A stretch of 64,000 nucleotides of DNA from Reticulitermes speratus (Eukaryota; Arthropoda; Insecta; Blattodea; Rhinotermitidae), in the NCBI GenBank assembly GCA_021186555.1, contig JAJKFL010000026.1, positions 8,391,709 through 8,455,708 on the forward strand, given 5' to 3'. Positions within the stretch are counted from its first letter, which is position 1, and the number at the start of each line of letters is the position of its first letter. Both the position numbers and the translations under genes were made by a program. The notes under the pieces are model-generated. The model saw only the letters and a list, made by a program, of their open reading frames with translations, searched no databases and was not told the DNA's origin. This document shows positions 1-10,753 of this stretch, piece after piece.

Positions 1-40
1 CTGTATACCTTCATGGCGTGTTAATGGACAACTTTATATC
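1..40 (+). repeat. SINE-D 3' end, cut by window edge
   Basis: Matches the last part of the SINE-D family (compare 47610-47660): 'cttcatggcgtg' followed by 'caactttatat'. Only the tail is inside the window, so the tRNA-like head, if present, lies to the left. Confidence 0.6.
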
Positions 41-650
41 TACACCACGAAGAGATAGTTTTTAATTCTCAAGAAATAGCAACACTTGTGCTTGAATTAA
101 CGTCTTCAGACACTAAACAAATACAGAAATGCCATGTCTGGTACTTGTCACAAAGATGTGTCTTACGTAATATGGAAATATTTAAACTGCAGCTTTATGG
201 TTGTGCTTAATGGCGCTTTCTCACCTGCAAATATATTTAGTATAACTTGATAATTGTGTATATGAAGTCAAGAGTGACGTAGAACCGAAATGATCCAAGT
301 TTTATTTCTATTTGTTGTTCCAGAATTTGCCTTTACATACTAAATTAAACAACGAATATATCAGACTTCCTGTCTTCGGACTGACTTCAACCCTAGACAT
401 CCATCTTTTAAAACAGGAGCATTAGATATTGTATCATAACTTTCAGCGCAAGAATGTAGACCTATGTGTTGAGGTATGTGAACAGGCAAACGTATTAATC
501 TCCTCGGTATAGGGTGTCATACATTGTGAGAGAAATTTGAGAACACTAATGAAAGAGTGCGCGCTGTCATTTAATAAGAGTTAAGTAAAGGTTGAAATCT
601 CAAACCAGAAATGCAGTTGTAAAATATACCGCTTTTTTATATTGTTGTAG
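41..650. other. No recognisable feature
   Basis: AT-rich sequence without a supported reading frame, tRNA-like box or inverted repeat. Confidence 0.5.
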
Positions 651-654
651 CTGG

Positions 655-700
655 GCGTGGTGATGGCTATTAATTTTTAGCCGAAACATGTAACCTTATT
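655..700 (+). ncRNA. Hammerhead ribozyme relic
   Basis: Shows stem II GGCTA/TAGCC (665-669 with 678-682), then GAAAC (683-687), loop AT and GTA (690-692), the layout of the complete hammerheads at 10754 and 54403. The CUGANGA box has decayed to GTGGTGA and stem I is not convincing, so it should be inactive. Single copy, with no inverted partner nearby. Confidence 0.55.
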
Positions 701-898
701 ATTACTGAATATAATGTTGTGTTGACTGATTGTTACATAAAATGTTATTTGATAACACAACAGAAGGGTGCCACTGAATGTGTTAAAGAGTTAAGGCTCA
801 TGTAGTCGTAGTTTCTCAATGATAAGTACATTTTACGTTACCAACGAATCGTTAGGTAGTAAGAGAAAAATGTTTTTTAGTCATTTAATGTACAGTGG

Positions 899-1159
899 AC
901 CGATCTCAGTGGCCGTGCGGTCTAAGGCGTGGGTCTGCGGCCGCTCGCTTGCTGGGATTGTGGGTGCGAATCCCGCCGGGGGCATGGATGTCTGTCTCTT
1001 GTGAGTGTTGTGTGTTGTCAGGTCTCTGCGACGAGCTGGTCCCTCGTCCAGAGGAGTCCTACCGAGTGTGGTGTGACTCAAATGTGTGTGATCGTTAAGT
1101 CTCGATAATGAGGAGGCCCTGGCCCACTAGGGGCTGTTGCTCCGTTGGGGAAAAAAATT
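899..1159 (+). repeat. SINE-A, full length
   Basis: tRNA-derived retroposon. Box A-like TGGCCGTGCGGTCTAAGG (about 911-928) resembles tRNA-Leu; the box B region near 965-975 is slightly degenerate. The body contains 'gtgttgtgtgttgtcagg' and 'cagaggagtcctaccgag', with a hairpin-like tail and poly(A). Flanked by a short duplication 'tacagtgg' (891-898 and 1160-1167). Family members recur at 1315, 2821, 3093, 17439, 48822 and 61460. Confidence 0.9.
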
Positions 1160-1314
1160 TACAGTGGTATTAGTGTAATATATGATGAGACGGGATGAGT
1201 CTGTATATCTCGTACACATAGTTTTAAGACCAGGGTGTTATCATTCATTTCTGCTTTGTCTGAGATAAAACTAGCCACTGAAATAGTAATTGGAGACAAT
1301 ATATAGAAATAATG

Positions 1315-1546
1315 GCTGATCCCAATGGCCGTGCGGTCTAAGGCGTGGGTCTGCGAATCCCACCGGGGACATGGATGTCTGTCTGTTGTGAATGTTGTGT
1401 GTTGTCAGGTAGAGGCCTCTGCGACGAGCTGGTCCCTCGTCCAGAGGAGTCCTACCGACTGTGGTGTGTCTGAGTGTGTGATCGTGAAACCTCGAAATGA
1501 GGAGGCCTAGGCACCCGAAAAGGGGTTGTTGAGCCATAGGAAAAAA
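1315..1546 (+). repeat. SINE-A with internal head deletion
   Basis: Same family as 899-1159, but about 30 bp between boxes A and B is missing, so the copy lacks much of the tRNA-like head. A 17-bp perfect target-site duplication (1298-1314 and 1547-1563, ending 'gaaataatg') proves retroposition. Either the deletion came after insertion or the copy was made from a deleted template. Confidence 0.9.
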
Positions 1547-1591
1547 AATATATAGAAATAATGAAGCTTACTAAACAGATTTTAAACACAA

Positions 1592-1716
1592 TGAAACCTC
1601 TATTAAACGGAGCCCGGGTATAACGGAAACTTGTCTTTAGCGGAAACATTTTACAGTCCGGCGGAGTCCTGTTGATCCATATTGAAAGTACCTGTATTAA
1701 ACGGAACCTTCCTGCA
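1592..1716. mobile_element. Fragment of a pogo/Tigger-like DNA transposon
   Basis: The text 'cctctattaaacgg' at 1597-1610 recurs as 'ctgtattaaacgg' at 1692-1704, with 'gtataacgg' and 'agcggaaac' between. This resembles terminal regions of Tc1/mariner-type miniature elements. No second inverted terminus or TA duplication was found, so the assignment is tentative. It runs into a 15-base G tract at 1720-1734. Confidence 0.4.
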
Positions 1717-1740
1717 AATGGGGGGGGGGGGGGGAAGGAA

Positions 1741-2820
1741 TTTCTGTATCTTGCTGTTCTGCTGTAGGCAGGTTTCACTCTATTAGCCTCGGCTCAGGAG
1801 AGATGTTGATAGAACTAAATTGAGATGTAACTGAAGTGCGGATAATTTAGTCCATAATTAGCCGTTTCTGCTTTGTCATCGGTTTGGGTTTCCCAGATGT
1901 TTCTTCAGCCCTGAAAATGGGTACAACAGCATCCGCAAGACGTCGAATTTGAAACTGGTTATAAGAACACTGGAACTGCAATTCAGTAGTGGTTAAAACA
2001 ATACGACAGCGGAAAGACCGGTCACACACTATTATAAATGGCATAGTCTCCACATAGACTGTGTGAAAAATAATGTAAGGTTGTATCGTGGCTCTGTATT
2101 GTCAATATAGAAGATTAAGTGAAACGTATCAAAATGTGTACGATGTGAAATTGTTCTTTAACCTCCACCGTACGTATTAAAGCGAATATTAATGCATAAG
2201 TTTGAAAATAGGTGTAAATAAAAGCCGAAAAATAATGTTATCATGTGTTTTAAAAAATAATTACACAGTAGTTGACCGTATCTTAACTTACAACTTCGTC
2301 AGACTGCTTTTCAATGCAACTGTCTGACAGGCCACGTATCTTCTGATTATATTAGGATTAAATTTTTTTGTTTTGGGGTTTAAACCATTTTTATGTTGCT
2401 TCTATGTATGGCTGATAGCATTTTATATGCACTTTCATAAGTTCTGTTTTTCTGTTATCCCGGATACTCTGATTCACTCCTTAACATCAGAGCATGTTAG
2501 ATCCTTTGGCGGTCCATTGTGCACATCATGAGCTCTCATTCACCCACCTTTTGAAACCCCAGAAAGATTTGTGTACTATTCTCTGGCTCGTACATTTATC
2601 GCCATGGTGAAATGCCATTTGCTTTTATGGGCTATTTTATTAATTCAGTCACTGAAAACTCAAATCATTGGTCGTTGCTCTTCTTTGGTCGATTCCACCA
2701 ATGGAGTAGCCATTTAAACGTGTCACAGATATTATTTTTGTACAAAGAAATGAAAGTCAGCTAATTGCAAATGCCGCAAAGCTCGTGCTAATATTGTTTA
2801 TATTCAGTATACATTTTAAT
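1741..2820. other. No recognisable feature
   Basis: Unique-looking AT-rich DNA. The short frames present have no family signature. Confidence 0.5.
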
Positions 2821-3082
2821 GCTGATCTCAGTGGCCGCGCGGTCTAAGGCGTGGGTCTATGGTCGCTCGGTTACTGGGATTGTGGGTTCGAATCCCGCCG
2901 GGGGCATGGATGTCTGTCTGTTGTGAGTGTTGTGTGTTGTCAGGTAGAGGTCTCTGCGACGAGCTGGTCACTCCTCCAGAGGAGTCCTACCGAGTGTGGT
3001 GTGTCTAAAAGTGTGATCGTGAAGCCTTGAAAAATGAGGCGGCCTAGGCCCCCAAGGGGCTGTCGAGCCATTGGGGGGGGGG
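2821..3082 (+). repeat. SINE-A, first of a tandem pair
   Basis: Complete head (box A-like at 2832, box B 'ggttcgaatcc' near 2886) and body. The tail ends in a G run instead of poly(A). Only 10 bp separates it from the next SINE-A. The flanks of both copies repeat the motif ac(a/t)ttttaa. Confidence 0.9.
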
Positions 3083-3092
3083 ACTTTTTAAA

Positions 3093-3356
3093 GCCGATCC
3101 CAGTGGCCGCGCGGTCTAAGGCGTGGATCTACGGCCGCTCGGTTACTGGGATTGTGGGTTCGAATCCCGCCTAGGGCATGGATGTCTGTCTGTTGTGAGT
3201 GTTGTGTGTTGTCAGGTAGAGGTCTGTGCGACGGGCTGGTCCCTCGTCCAGAGGAGTCCTACCGAGTGTGGTGTGTCTAAAGTGTGTGATCGTCAAGCCT
3301 TGAAAAATGAGGCGGCATAGGCCCCCAAGGGGCTGTCGAGCCATTGGAAAAAAAAT
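3093..3356 (+). repeat. SINE-A, second of a tandem pair
   Basis: Full copy with intact boxes and an A-rich end. The duplication 'actttttaa' is seen at 3083-3091 and 3357-3365. This copy landed just downstream of the first, at its duplicated target. Confidence 0.9.
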
Positions 3357-3367
3357 ACTTTTTAATG

Positions 3368-3997
3368 TCAACATTATTTTTGAGGTGACATAAAGTGCTG
3401 TGTACTTTGTGTCCTCCATGTCACAGAGCCCAGAGTCAGCCGACAGTGTTGTACTGAAGGCTGTGATTAAGCGACAGAGTTCTTGTTTTCTGTTCGGTAA
3501 GGCACGGTTTCAACTTGCGGTTCGCAGACCATATGTTGCTACTAAAGATTTTCATGAGTTTTCTCAGTCTCTGCAGGAAAAGTTAGGGATAGAGACTTAA
3601 ATTTTCGACTACCACCTCCTTCCAGATTCTGTGCAGTTTTTCATTGATTATCGTGTCATTCGACGCTGTGAATTTGAAAAATTAAGGGTGTGCTCAGTTA
3701 AATGAACAGTAAGAACATGAAGGGTAAGGAATGGGTTGGCTCATGTGTTCACACTTTTGACATATTTTGAAGGAACTCGGTTCAAACCTTGACTGAAGTT
3801 TTACGCGGTTTTCTACGTCCCGCAGGGTAAATGCCAGTATAGTACCCAAGTCCATACATACTTTCTCCTACACCCTTTCCCAGTCATTACTCACTGCCAT
3901 CCAGTCATTCGACGCCGTACTGCCTGAGCTACATTACACCTTTCCACACTCAGTTTCTTTCGGCTAATTCAGATCAAAGGAGTGTCAAAGGGCGTAT
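3368..3997. other. No recognisable feature
   Basis: No conserved frame or repeat signature. A 66-codon frame at 3400-3600 has no motif that I can name. Confidence 0.4.
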
Positions 3998-4001
3998 TAT
4001 A

Positions 4002-4155
4002 GAGGGTCGTTATTTTATCTGACACATATCGTTTGTCATTTTCCACCGCTACTCCTCCGAGCGTGTGGGCCGTCGGCTGAGTGGGCTATGTTAACACGAT
4101 AACGGAGCCAATAGGAAGTGACAAACGATACTTGTCACATAAAATAATGACACTG
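4002..4155. mobile_element. Miniature inverted-repeat element (154 bp)
   Basis: The termini are inverted repeats of roughly 40 bp: the left end reads 'cgttattttatctgacac' and 'atcgtttgtca', and the right end carries the reverse complement. Both sides are flanked by TATA (3998-4001 and 4156-4159), as expected for insertion at TA. It is too short to code, so it would be a non-autonomous DNA transposon. Confidence 0.75.
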
Positions 4156-4159
4156 TATA

Positions 4160-5520
4160 TGACGGCAACTGAACCTTACGTAACCGAACTCGAAGGACGT
4201 ATACTTAAGCATGTACGCTGAAATTGTTAAATGAACTACAAATAAATGATAAAAATAAAAATATACGCCATGTTGGTACTGCTTAAACAAATATAAAATG
4301 TGGCGATGTTGTGCTGAGATTCAGGTTCAAGTTTTGAGCGTAACCAAACTGTAGAAGAGATAGACTTCAGGCAGAGGTGAAGCCCCCACTCGCAAGCGCC
4401 CAGCTGTGGAGGTGGGGGAGGAGGAGGCAAATTCTGACTTTTTGGTCTGACGTGTGATGGCGTGTGCTACGTGGCGACAGGCCCCGGGTTTAGTTTGCAT
4501 TGTAAAACAGGGGGAAAGGGGGGGATTATGACAGAGTTCCATCTTGTCCAATATCCCATGGAGAGAAAGACTAGAAGTGATGGCTAAGAGACGTATGCTA
4601 CCCAGCTTATTTGTTCAACAGCCTGCTTTATAATTGAAGTTACAACTCTGTAGTACATTGAACTGCGGTATCAAACATTCTGTGGTTGAAGCTGTGACAG
4701 AATATCTCAGGGGTCATCGTCTTAGAAACTGCATTAGATTAAACCATACCACGCTGGCGATATTAATCTTCTTTCGTAATCTGGTGTTGGAAGGGTTCGT
4801 ACGTCGATGGATGATGCTCTTTCCGCTACAAATTTATTTATTTATTTAGTTTATTTATTTAATTCTTTATATATGAATATAAAGTCTGTCTTGTGAGTTT
4901 GTTTATAGTCTAGTAGAAATCTGTCGACATTTCGGAACACCTGCTACTTGCATGTTCTACCCTGAAGATTGAATGGCAAATTCCCTCAAACTTTAGTACC
5001 TCTGTGCCACACTACACGATATCGCATTCAAGAAGAAAATTATCTACGTTTACATAGGGGTGAAAACCTGAAATCTCCTGTAGTAGCTATACGTTATTTG
5101 ATCGTAGTCATGAGTTTGGACAAGACGTAGCGTCGAATTGTAGGTTAATTAGCGTCTTTTGAATTGGAAGGGATGTGAAAGGAGGCGGTCGTGGAATAAA
5201 TGAGGTGCTGTGCCGGAATTTCCATGGAGAGATTGGGATAAACTCTGAAGAAACTTGAGGATAGTAGATTCATCGACCGATATTCGAAACGGGGACCTTC
5301 ATAATTCAAGCGACAAATATTGTCAGTCCAACAAACTGTTGGAGAAGGTGATAAATAGGCGATAGTTGATCGGGTAAGTATTTGGAAAGAGACCGATGTT
5401 ACCTATTCGTGGATAACGTCTTGCTGTCGTGGTATTCGTATTGATACACTGAGGAAAATCGTGTAATGCTTGTCAAATATCTGAGGGAGCAATCGAAATT
5501 CAAACGTATTGTCTCTAAAA
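4160..5520. other. No gene; short (ATTT)n tract only
   Basis: A simple ATTT repeat lies near 4831-4863. The rest is unique-looking with no supported coding. Confidence 0.5.
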
Positions 5521-5527
5521 TACAAGT

Positions 5528-5605
5528 TATTGCTGTGCTAAGCTGCTTGATATTCGGGAGGTACCGGATTCGAATCCCTGCCTGGATATCTCGGATATTC
5601 TGAAT
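5528..5605 (+). repeat. Possible degenerate tRNA-like SINE head
   Basis: A box B-like 'ggattcgaatccc' at about 5567 sits downstream of 'gctaagctgcttgatattc'. The body cannot be matched to families A-F, so this is weak. Confidence 0.25.
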
Positions 5606-5847
5606 GTCTCCTTACTTTTCCTCGGCCTCTGTAGGAAAGTACTTAGTAGTTTAAACTGAACGTCAGCCGGTTTAACTGCGCACTTTTCAATCCAATTTTC
5701 ACAATAATATCTGTCAGTTTTGTGTATACGTAAGATATAGGCGAAAAGAATCGTCAAAATATCCTATTTTAACAGCGTGCGCTTAAATAACAAGTAGGTT
5801 ACATTTGGTACCTTGATCCCTTACCTTAAGTGTTTTGGTATTTAGCG

Positions 5848-6140
5848 TTTTTTTTTTGTGGAGAAGGGCCCCGCAGCAGAAGCTACGGACGCACCGCAGG
5901 CTTAAAGCTTATTGTGCAACCCTGTGATGAAGATGAAGAGAAAATGATCAGTTTTTTCATTTTTCCGTGTAATGGAGCACCGGTGGAATGAAATTGACAG
6001 GGGAAAACCGAAGTTCTCGGGGAAAAACCTGTCCCAATGCCACTTTGTCCACCACAAATCCCACATGGACAGACCCAGGAACGAACCCGGGCCTCCGCGG
6101 TGAGAGGCCGGCGACTAATCACCTGAGCCATGGCACGGCC
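5848..6140 (-). repeat. SINE-C, full length
   Basis: On the minus strand it starts with the tRNA-like head containing 'gccatggctcagg' and 'ctctcaccgcggagg' followed by box B. This resembles a tRNA-Glu with a CTC-like anticodon region. The body has 'ccaccggtgctccatta' and ends '...ctgcggggcccttctcc' plus poly(A), seen as the T run at 5848-5857. Confidence 0.9.
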
Positions 6141-6254
6141 TGTTAGGCGTTACTTAATTTTTCAATATTTTAAGATGATTTTTAAGCTTGTTTTATTTAA
6201 CAATGCTGTCAATTGCTAAGACGTATAGCGCCGGTGGTCGGTGAATGGGTATGG

Positions 6255-6416
6255 GGCGTTGGTGGAATGATACATAGTGACGAGGGAAGACGGAAACACT
6301 GGAGAAAAACCCTCTCCAGTTCCACTATGTCCGCCACAAACCACACATGGTCTGTACCGGGACTGAACCCGAGTTTCTGCGGTGAGAGACTGACGAGTAA
6401 CTGAGCCGCGGCACGG
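6255..6416 (-). repeat. SINE-C fragment, diverged
   Basis: Head and proximal body of SINE-C in the same orientation as the copy 115 bp away. It is clearly older, with many substitutions and no poly(A) end. Confidence 0.7.
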
Positions 6417-6492
6417 ACATTAACGATGCTGTTTCATTTACCAAGATTATGCATAGTGTCAGGTGAGGTGGCAGATAGTTATGAATATTGAG

Positions 6493-6533
6493 TTTTTATT
6501 TATTTATTTATTTATATATTTATTTATTTATTT
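6493..6533. repeat. (ATTT)n microsatellite
   Basis: About ten units of TTTA with one TATA interruption. Confidence 0.9.
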
Positions 6534-6828
6534 GTGCTGTATCTAAAGAGAATATTAGCAGTTCAGGACGTGTATTGTCGACCAACAGAATGAATAGTGA
6601 ATAGTGAATTGTGACGAGTATAGCAGAAAGCTATCACGGCTTAATTTGAGGTTCTGTCCTATGCTTTGCCTGTAAAGATCGAGAAGAATCATAAAAATCT
6701 CGAATATCCGGTCTTCAGGTTCAGATTTAAATTCAGGTTTCCCGAATATGAAACCGGAATGCCACACATTCGACGGGGAATTTCGGTGAATGTTAAAGGT
6801 TTAAGGATTTGAAATTCAGAAGTCGTAG

Positions 6829-6873
6829 TATATATGTATGTATGTATGTATGTATATATATATATGTGTATAT
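6829..6873. repeat. (TATG)n/(TA)n microsatellite
   Basis: Simple alternation of TATG and TA units. Confidence 0.9.
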
Positions 6874-6966
6874 GAAAGTACTATCCCGGTATGTGGCTGG
6901 TGAGACCGAGACAAAGTACGGTAATTGCCAGTAACATGACTGTAGGTACCTTAAAACTGTCATAGA

Positions 6967-7166
6967 GGTCTTAACAAGACAAGCAATGTACGTATAACGT
7001 AACACTGAGACTCGTTTGCGTAACCATTGTTGCTGTGGAAAAGCAATAAGTATTATATATTCCGAGTGTGTGTCTGTAGCCTTAGTTATCCAGCATGCAA
7101 AGCGCATGTGCTGTATTATATTGTAACTGTGGCCTGTCTGGCTGTACCATATATTTACACATTACG
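6967..7166 (-). repeat. Interspersed repeat X, copy 1
   Basis: Inverted relative to 51862-52058. Shared landmarks read on the minus strand are 'gccagacaggcc', 'ctggataactaaggctac', 'agacacacactc' and 'gttacgttatacgtac'. Both copies keep the same short frame containing the residues WITKATDTHSEY. I recognise this wording from insect repeats but cannot name the transposon family. Confidence 0.7.
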
Positions 7167-7369
7167 ATTTTCGGAAAAAAACGCTATTGAACATAAAATG
7201 TGTGTTTTGATTTTCTCTACAACTTTGGTCTGAAACATTTCTCATTCTAAGATGAATTCAGCGAGATATTATCATAAACGTGTGTTGGTCTTCGTGTAAA
7301 GTACCCGTTATTTCTGTCAGATTTTAATGAAGCCTGAATGTTGTCGACAGATTTTCGAAAAAAATACTC

Positions 7370-7660
7370 AAATATCAAAGTTCATGAAAATCCGTCCAGT
7401 GGGAGCCGAGTTGTTCCATGCGGACGGACAGACAGACATGACGAAGCTAGTAGTCGCTTTTCGCAATTTTGCAAACGCGCCTAAAAAAAAAGGGAGCAGT
7501 GAATGAAGTTTTCGCATTTTCAGTCCTGCACTTTATCCTCCGTTCATGCCTTGTGACCCGGGCACCTCCAGGCCCGGTAACTGCCCGTCGATATATCACT
7601 ACACGTCTACTAAGACTGCGCTTTGTGTATTTTCGCATGCTGAGAGGGGCTCTTGAATAG
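7370..7660 (+). repeat. Probable transposon-derived fragment
   Basis: The stretch 'tgaaaatccgtccagtggg' followed by 'gacggacagacagaca' is a wording common in insect interspersed repeats. A 63-codon frame (7469-7660) follows but has no domain that I recognise. No termini are seen. Confidence 0.4.
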
Positions 7661-8410
7661 TTTAGAGTTGAGGTAATCAGTAACACCAGCAGGTAGCTGC
7701 AGTCCATCTGGTTATGTCTGACTATGATGATAGGTTTTATAATGATGAAGTGCATTTTGCAGGTAAATCCATGCTGCCTGCATTATAAATTGTACTGATA
7801 GTGACTGAGTAGTTTGCAGTTGACCTTGGTAGTGGTTTGCGCTGGAGAAAGCAGACCGCTCCTTGTTTGTGACCAGTAACCGATGTATTCCAGTTAAAAA
7901 TACGTTGGGCTGGACCACAGTCGTGTTTTGTGCGTGTGACGTAATAAATTATTTTCTGTAGTGTTCTGTGTGGTTAGAGTTGTGCATAGATTTCATTGTA
8001 GACTGGTTATAAACGAAACAGTTAACAAATGGTAACCGGTTGATAGAAGGTCATGCATTGATCGAGACTCATGTTTTTGACAGGATCTATATGTTTTTCC
8101 CCGACATTCGTCGCGAGTTTTAAGGGACTCTACCCACGCTGTGCACGTCAATTGCATACTGTTGAGTAAGGTACATTAGTGTTTTGTACACAAGGTTTAG
8201 TGTAAAATGTATGTTGAAGGATCTGGAAGAATCCGATAAAAATATAAGTTTATATTACCAACCTCTGCACAATAAATAGTAATATGGTAATAAAAACTCA
8301 TATGTAAACAACTGCACAGAATATGTATAACATTAAGCCGATAAAAATATTTTGTTTTTTTTCAATTTAATAAAAAGTATTATTTTTTTCGGAATCATGT
8401 GTATGAATAG
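7661..8410. other. No recognisable feature
   Basis: AT-rich, no supported frame or repeat. Confidence 0.5.
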
Positions 8411-8412
8411 CA

Positions 8413-8699
8413 AAGCAATCCCATTACAGGCCTGGACAGGCCCTGAGGGTTCCAGAAGGTTGAGGCTCCCAGATTTGTAGACAATCGGCACATGAAGGTG
8501 GTAAGGTTGTCAGCCCTATGCACCGACCGCCTTTACCCCCCACCCCCCAGGAAATATTCCTTGTACTCATTTCTGTTATAGGCTTAGTCGACCCCAGGGC
8601 TTTAATGCGACCGAAAGGATTATGTCAATGAAAGATTCCAATGACTCCATCGGGAATCTAACCCGCGACATTCCGGATTGTAGCGCAGTGCCTCAACCT
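8413..8699 (-). repeat. SINE-E, near full length
   Basis: Minus-strand copy of the family at 32910. Box B is near 8670 (read '...gcgggttagattcccg'). The central domain is at about 8520-8590, and the end reads 'ggcctgtccaggcctg' with 'gggattgcttt'. Diverged from the others, hence older. Confidence 0.8.
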
Positions 8700-8704
8700 G
8701 TGTA

Positions 8705-9945
8705 TAAATTGTACTGATTACAAATCACAGTATTTCTTAACTTTGTATTCGGCAGACCAAGCAAACAGGTAAATTCACCGCCCAAAATATACACAATGTA
8801 CAAATATACAAAATATACGTTCGCTCTTGCAGTCTTTTACTGCTGCTAGCTGTAAAACTTGTCACGCAGGAAACATGTCAAACGAATACAGGAATTGAGT
8901 GTGTAAATCTGAATGGAAGATCGAGGCTGCTGTTGGCGGAGAGCGTAAGTAACTAAATACGTAAGAGGATGTAAAATGAATTCGTCTGGTTTTTGGTCGC
9001 CGGGACGAGTGACGGACTGCTGAGGATACCGTAAGGTAATAATTATTATTATAATTAAAAGAAGAAATTACTCTTCTTGAATTAACCTGAAAACAGAGGG
9101 TGCAAGACTCTCCGATTCATCGGTAACGAATTACAAATGAACCCAACGTCATCTTCAAAAATCGGCTTGCATGAAAGACGATGTAGGCTACTTCCTTACC
9201 AGCTGAGCGAATGTTGGTGTATCAGAGGCGTGTTCTGTGGAGTCTGGCAGTGACAGTTTGTAGGTTTATGTTAGGAAGTGGAACTAACTTTTTCGTAGAA
9301 GTGGGATTGTCGCAGAGCACAGTCCTGCACTGTAGGTGACTGCGATTTGTTAGGAGGGATCTTTATCACACATTACCATCGTGTTCTTTCTAAGATTATA
9401 GTGATCGCTGTGAAGACGTGTAGATGTTCCAGGTGCCTGAACAGGACTAGTCATTTTTAAGATTTTTTTTTCCATTCATTAAGTAGAAGCTTACACCCTA
9501 CAGAGAGTTTCTGGCTTAGCCCTATTGTCACTTTTCAAAGCCGATTTCTGGATTACATCAGGTGTGGCATCTTCAAGGCATAAGTTTCCTTGTACATCTG
9601 AAAGATTATGCAGTTGGCTGGTCTGTTGTTGCATCTGAACATGTGTGCGTCTGTAGGGGATTGTGGGAGTTCAGGCCTGTCAATTAGCGGATTTTCATGT
9701 AGTTCATTTAGTGACGTTCTCAATATCTCAAGCCAGTGTCTTCGAAATTGTGTTCCTCGGAACCCCTGGGGTTCCGCAAGGCAAATATAAAGGGCCTCGC
9801 AAAAAAGAAATGCCATCGCAATATGAAGAACTGATAATTGATATATTATTACGAAATTCACTTAAAGTAATTTTTATTTTAATTTAACAATGGTTCATTT
9901 TTTTCAAATATTTTTGAATTGTTGCATACTAGATCAAATAAATCG
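8705..9945. other. No recognisable gene
   Basis: No conserved product. An 8870-8944 segment is open and bounded by AG and GTAAGT, but is not distinguishable from chance. Confidence 0.4.
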
Positions 9946-10044
9946 ACAACCTTTTTCAACGAATGTCATCCCGTTGTGTTGTTAATAGTACAAAAAATTA
10001 AATCGTTATCTGTCCAAACACAAGTAGATTCTATTTATTATGTA

Positions 10045-10085
10045 GAACTACATTTTTCGACCTATCTCAGGTCATCCCGAGGTTC
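10045..10085 (-). ncRNA. Hammerhead ribozyme relic
   Basis: Minus strand: stem I GAAC/GTTC, box CTCGGGA (expected CUGANGA), stem II GACC/GGTC, GAAAA, then ATGTA. The box is mutated and one pairing base next to GAAA is changed, so it is presumably inactive. Its sister at 23598-23641 keeps the box and its sister at 24530-24574 keeps GAAAC. Confidence 0.6.
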
Positions 10086-10107
10086 AAAATTGGTCTTTAA
10101 GACATAT

Positions 10108-10527
10108 ATATATATATTTTTTTTTGTATGGCTTAACAGCCCTATATGGGCCTGGGCCTCCTCATTTCGTCGAGGTTTTATGGTCACACATTTGAGACAC
10201 ACCACAGTCGGTAGGACTCCTCTGGACGAGTGACCAGCCCATCGCAGAGACCTCTACCTGACAACACACAACACTCACAAGAGACAGACATCCATGCCCC
10301 CGGTGGGATTTTTTTTTTTTTTGTATTAATTCCTGGGTTTTCCCCTTTGATCCATTTGTACTGTTGAAGTCCTTTTTGTCCTGCATGTCACCTTATGTTT
10401 CATGCTATCGTCCATACCTCTAACACAACACAAACATCCATGCCCCCCGGTGGGATTCGAACCCACGATCCTAGTAAGCGAACGGCCGCAGAACCACGCC
10501 TTAGACCGCACGGCCACTGGGATCGGC
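10108..10527 (-). repeat. Chimeric (dimeric) SINE, copy 1
   Basis: Read on the minus strand: SINE-A-type tRNA head, a distinct body of about 115 nt ending in an A run, then a second SINE-A body beginning at 'tcccaccgggggcatgg' and running to the normal tail. A perfect 13-bp duplication (10095-10107 and 10528-10540, 'ctttaagacatat') surrounds the whole unit, so it inserted in one event. The same junction recurs at 23679 and 29186. Confidence 0.9.
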
Positions 10528-10753
10528 CTTTAAGACATATTAGGGAAGAAATATATATACATAAGTCCGTAAGACACAATTAGAATTTTTAAAATTGTTA
10601 AAACCGTTACGATCACAAACAGGAAGAGGAACAACATATGTGGATAGAGGTTCTACCACAACTGTTTCGTGTCACAGCTGCGTGGGTTTGAGATCTTGAA
10701 CCCAACAACACAATACTATATCATATATTATAAATTTTCCTTTCTGTTTTCGT

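Larger units (their letters stand above)
9950..10680 (-). mobile_element. Hammerhead-bearing repeat H, copy 1, split by a chimeric SINE
   Basis: Homologous on both sides to the repeat at 23511-24200: 'tgtgttgttaatagta' and 'tatctgtccaaacacaa' to the left of the insert, 'agaatttttaaaa' and 'gtggatagaggttct' to the right. It carries a decayed hammerhead on the minus strand (10045-10085). It is interrupted by the 420-bp insertion at 10108-10527. Probably a terminal piece of a Penelope-like element; no coding part remains. Confidence 0.6.

Noticed and set aside
8870..8944. 75-nt open segment between AG and GTAAGT
   Set aside because: Poor pyrimidine tract, no recognisable peptide; a 25-codon open stretch is common by chance.
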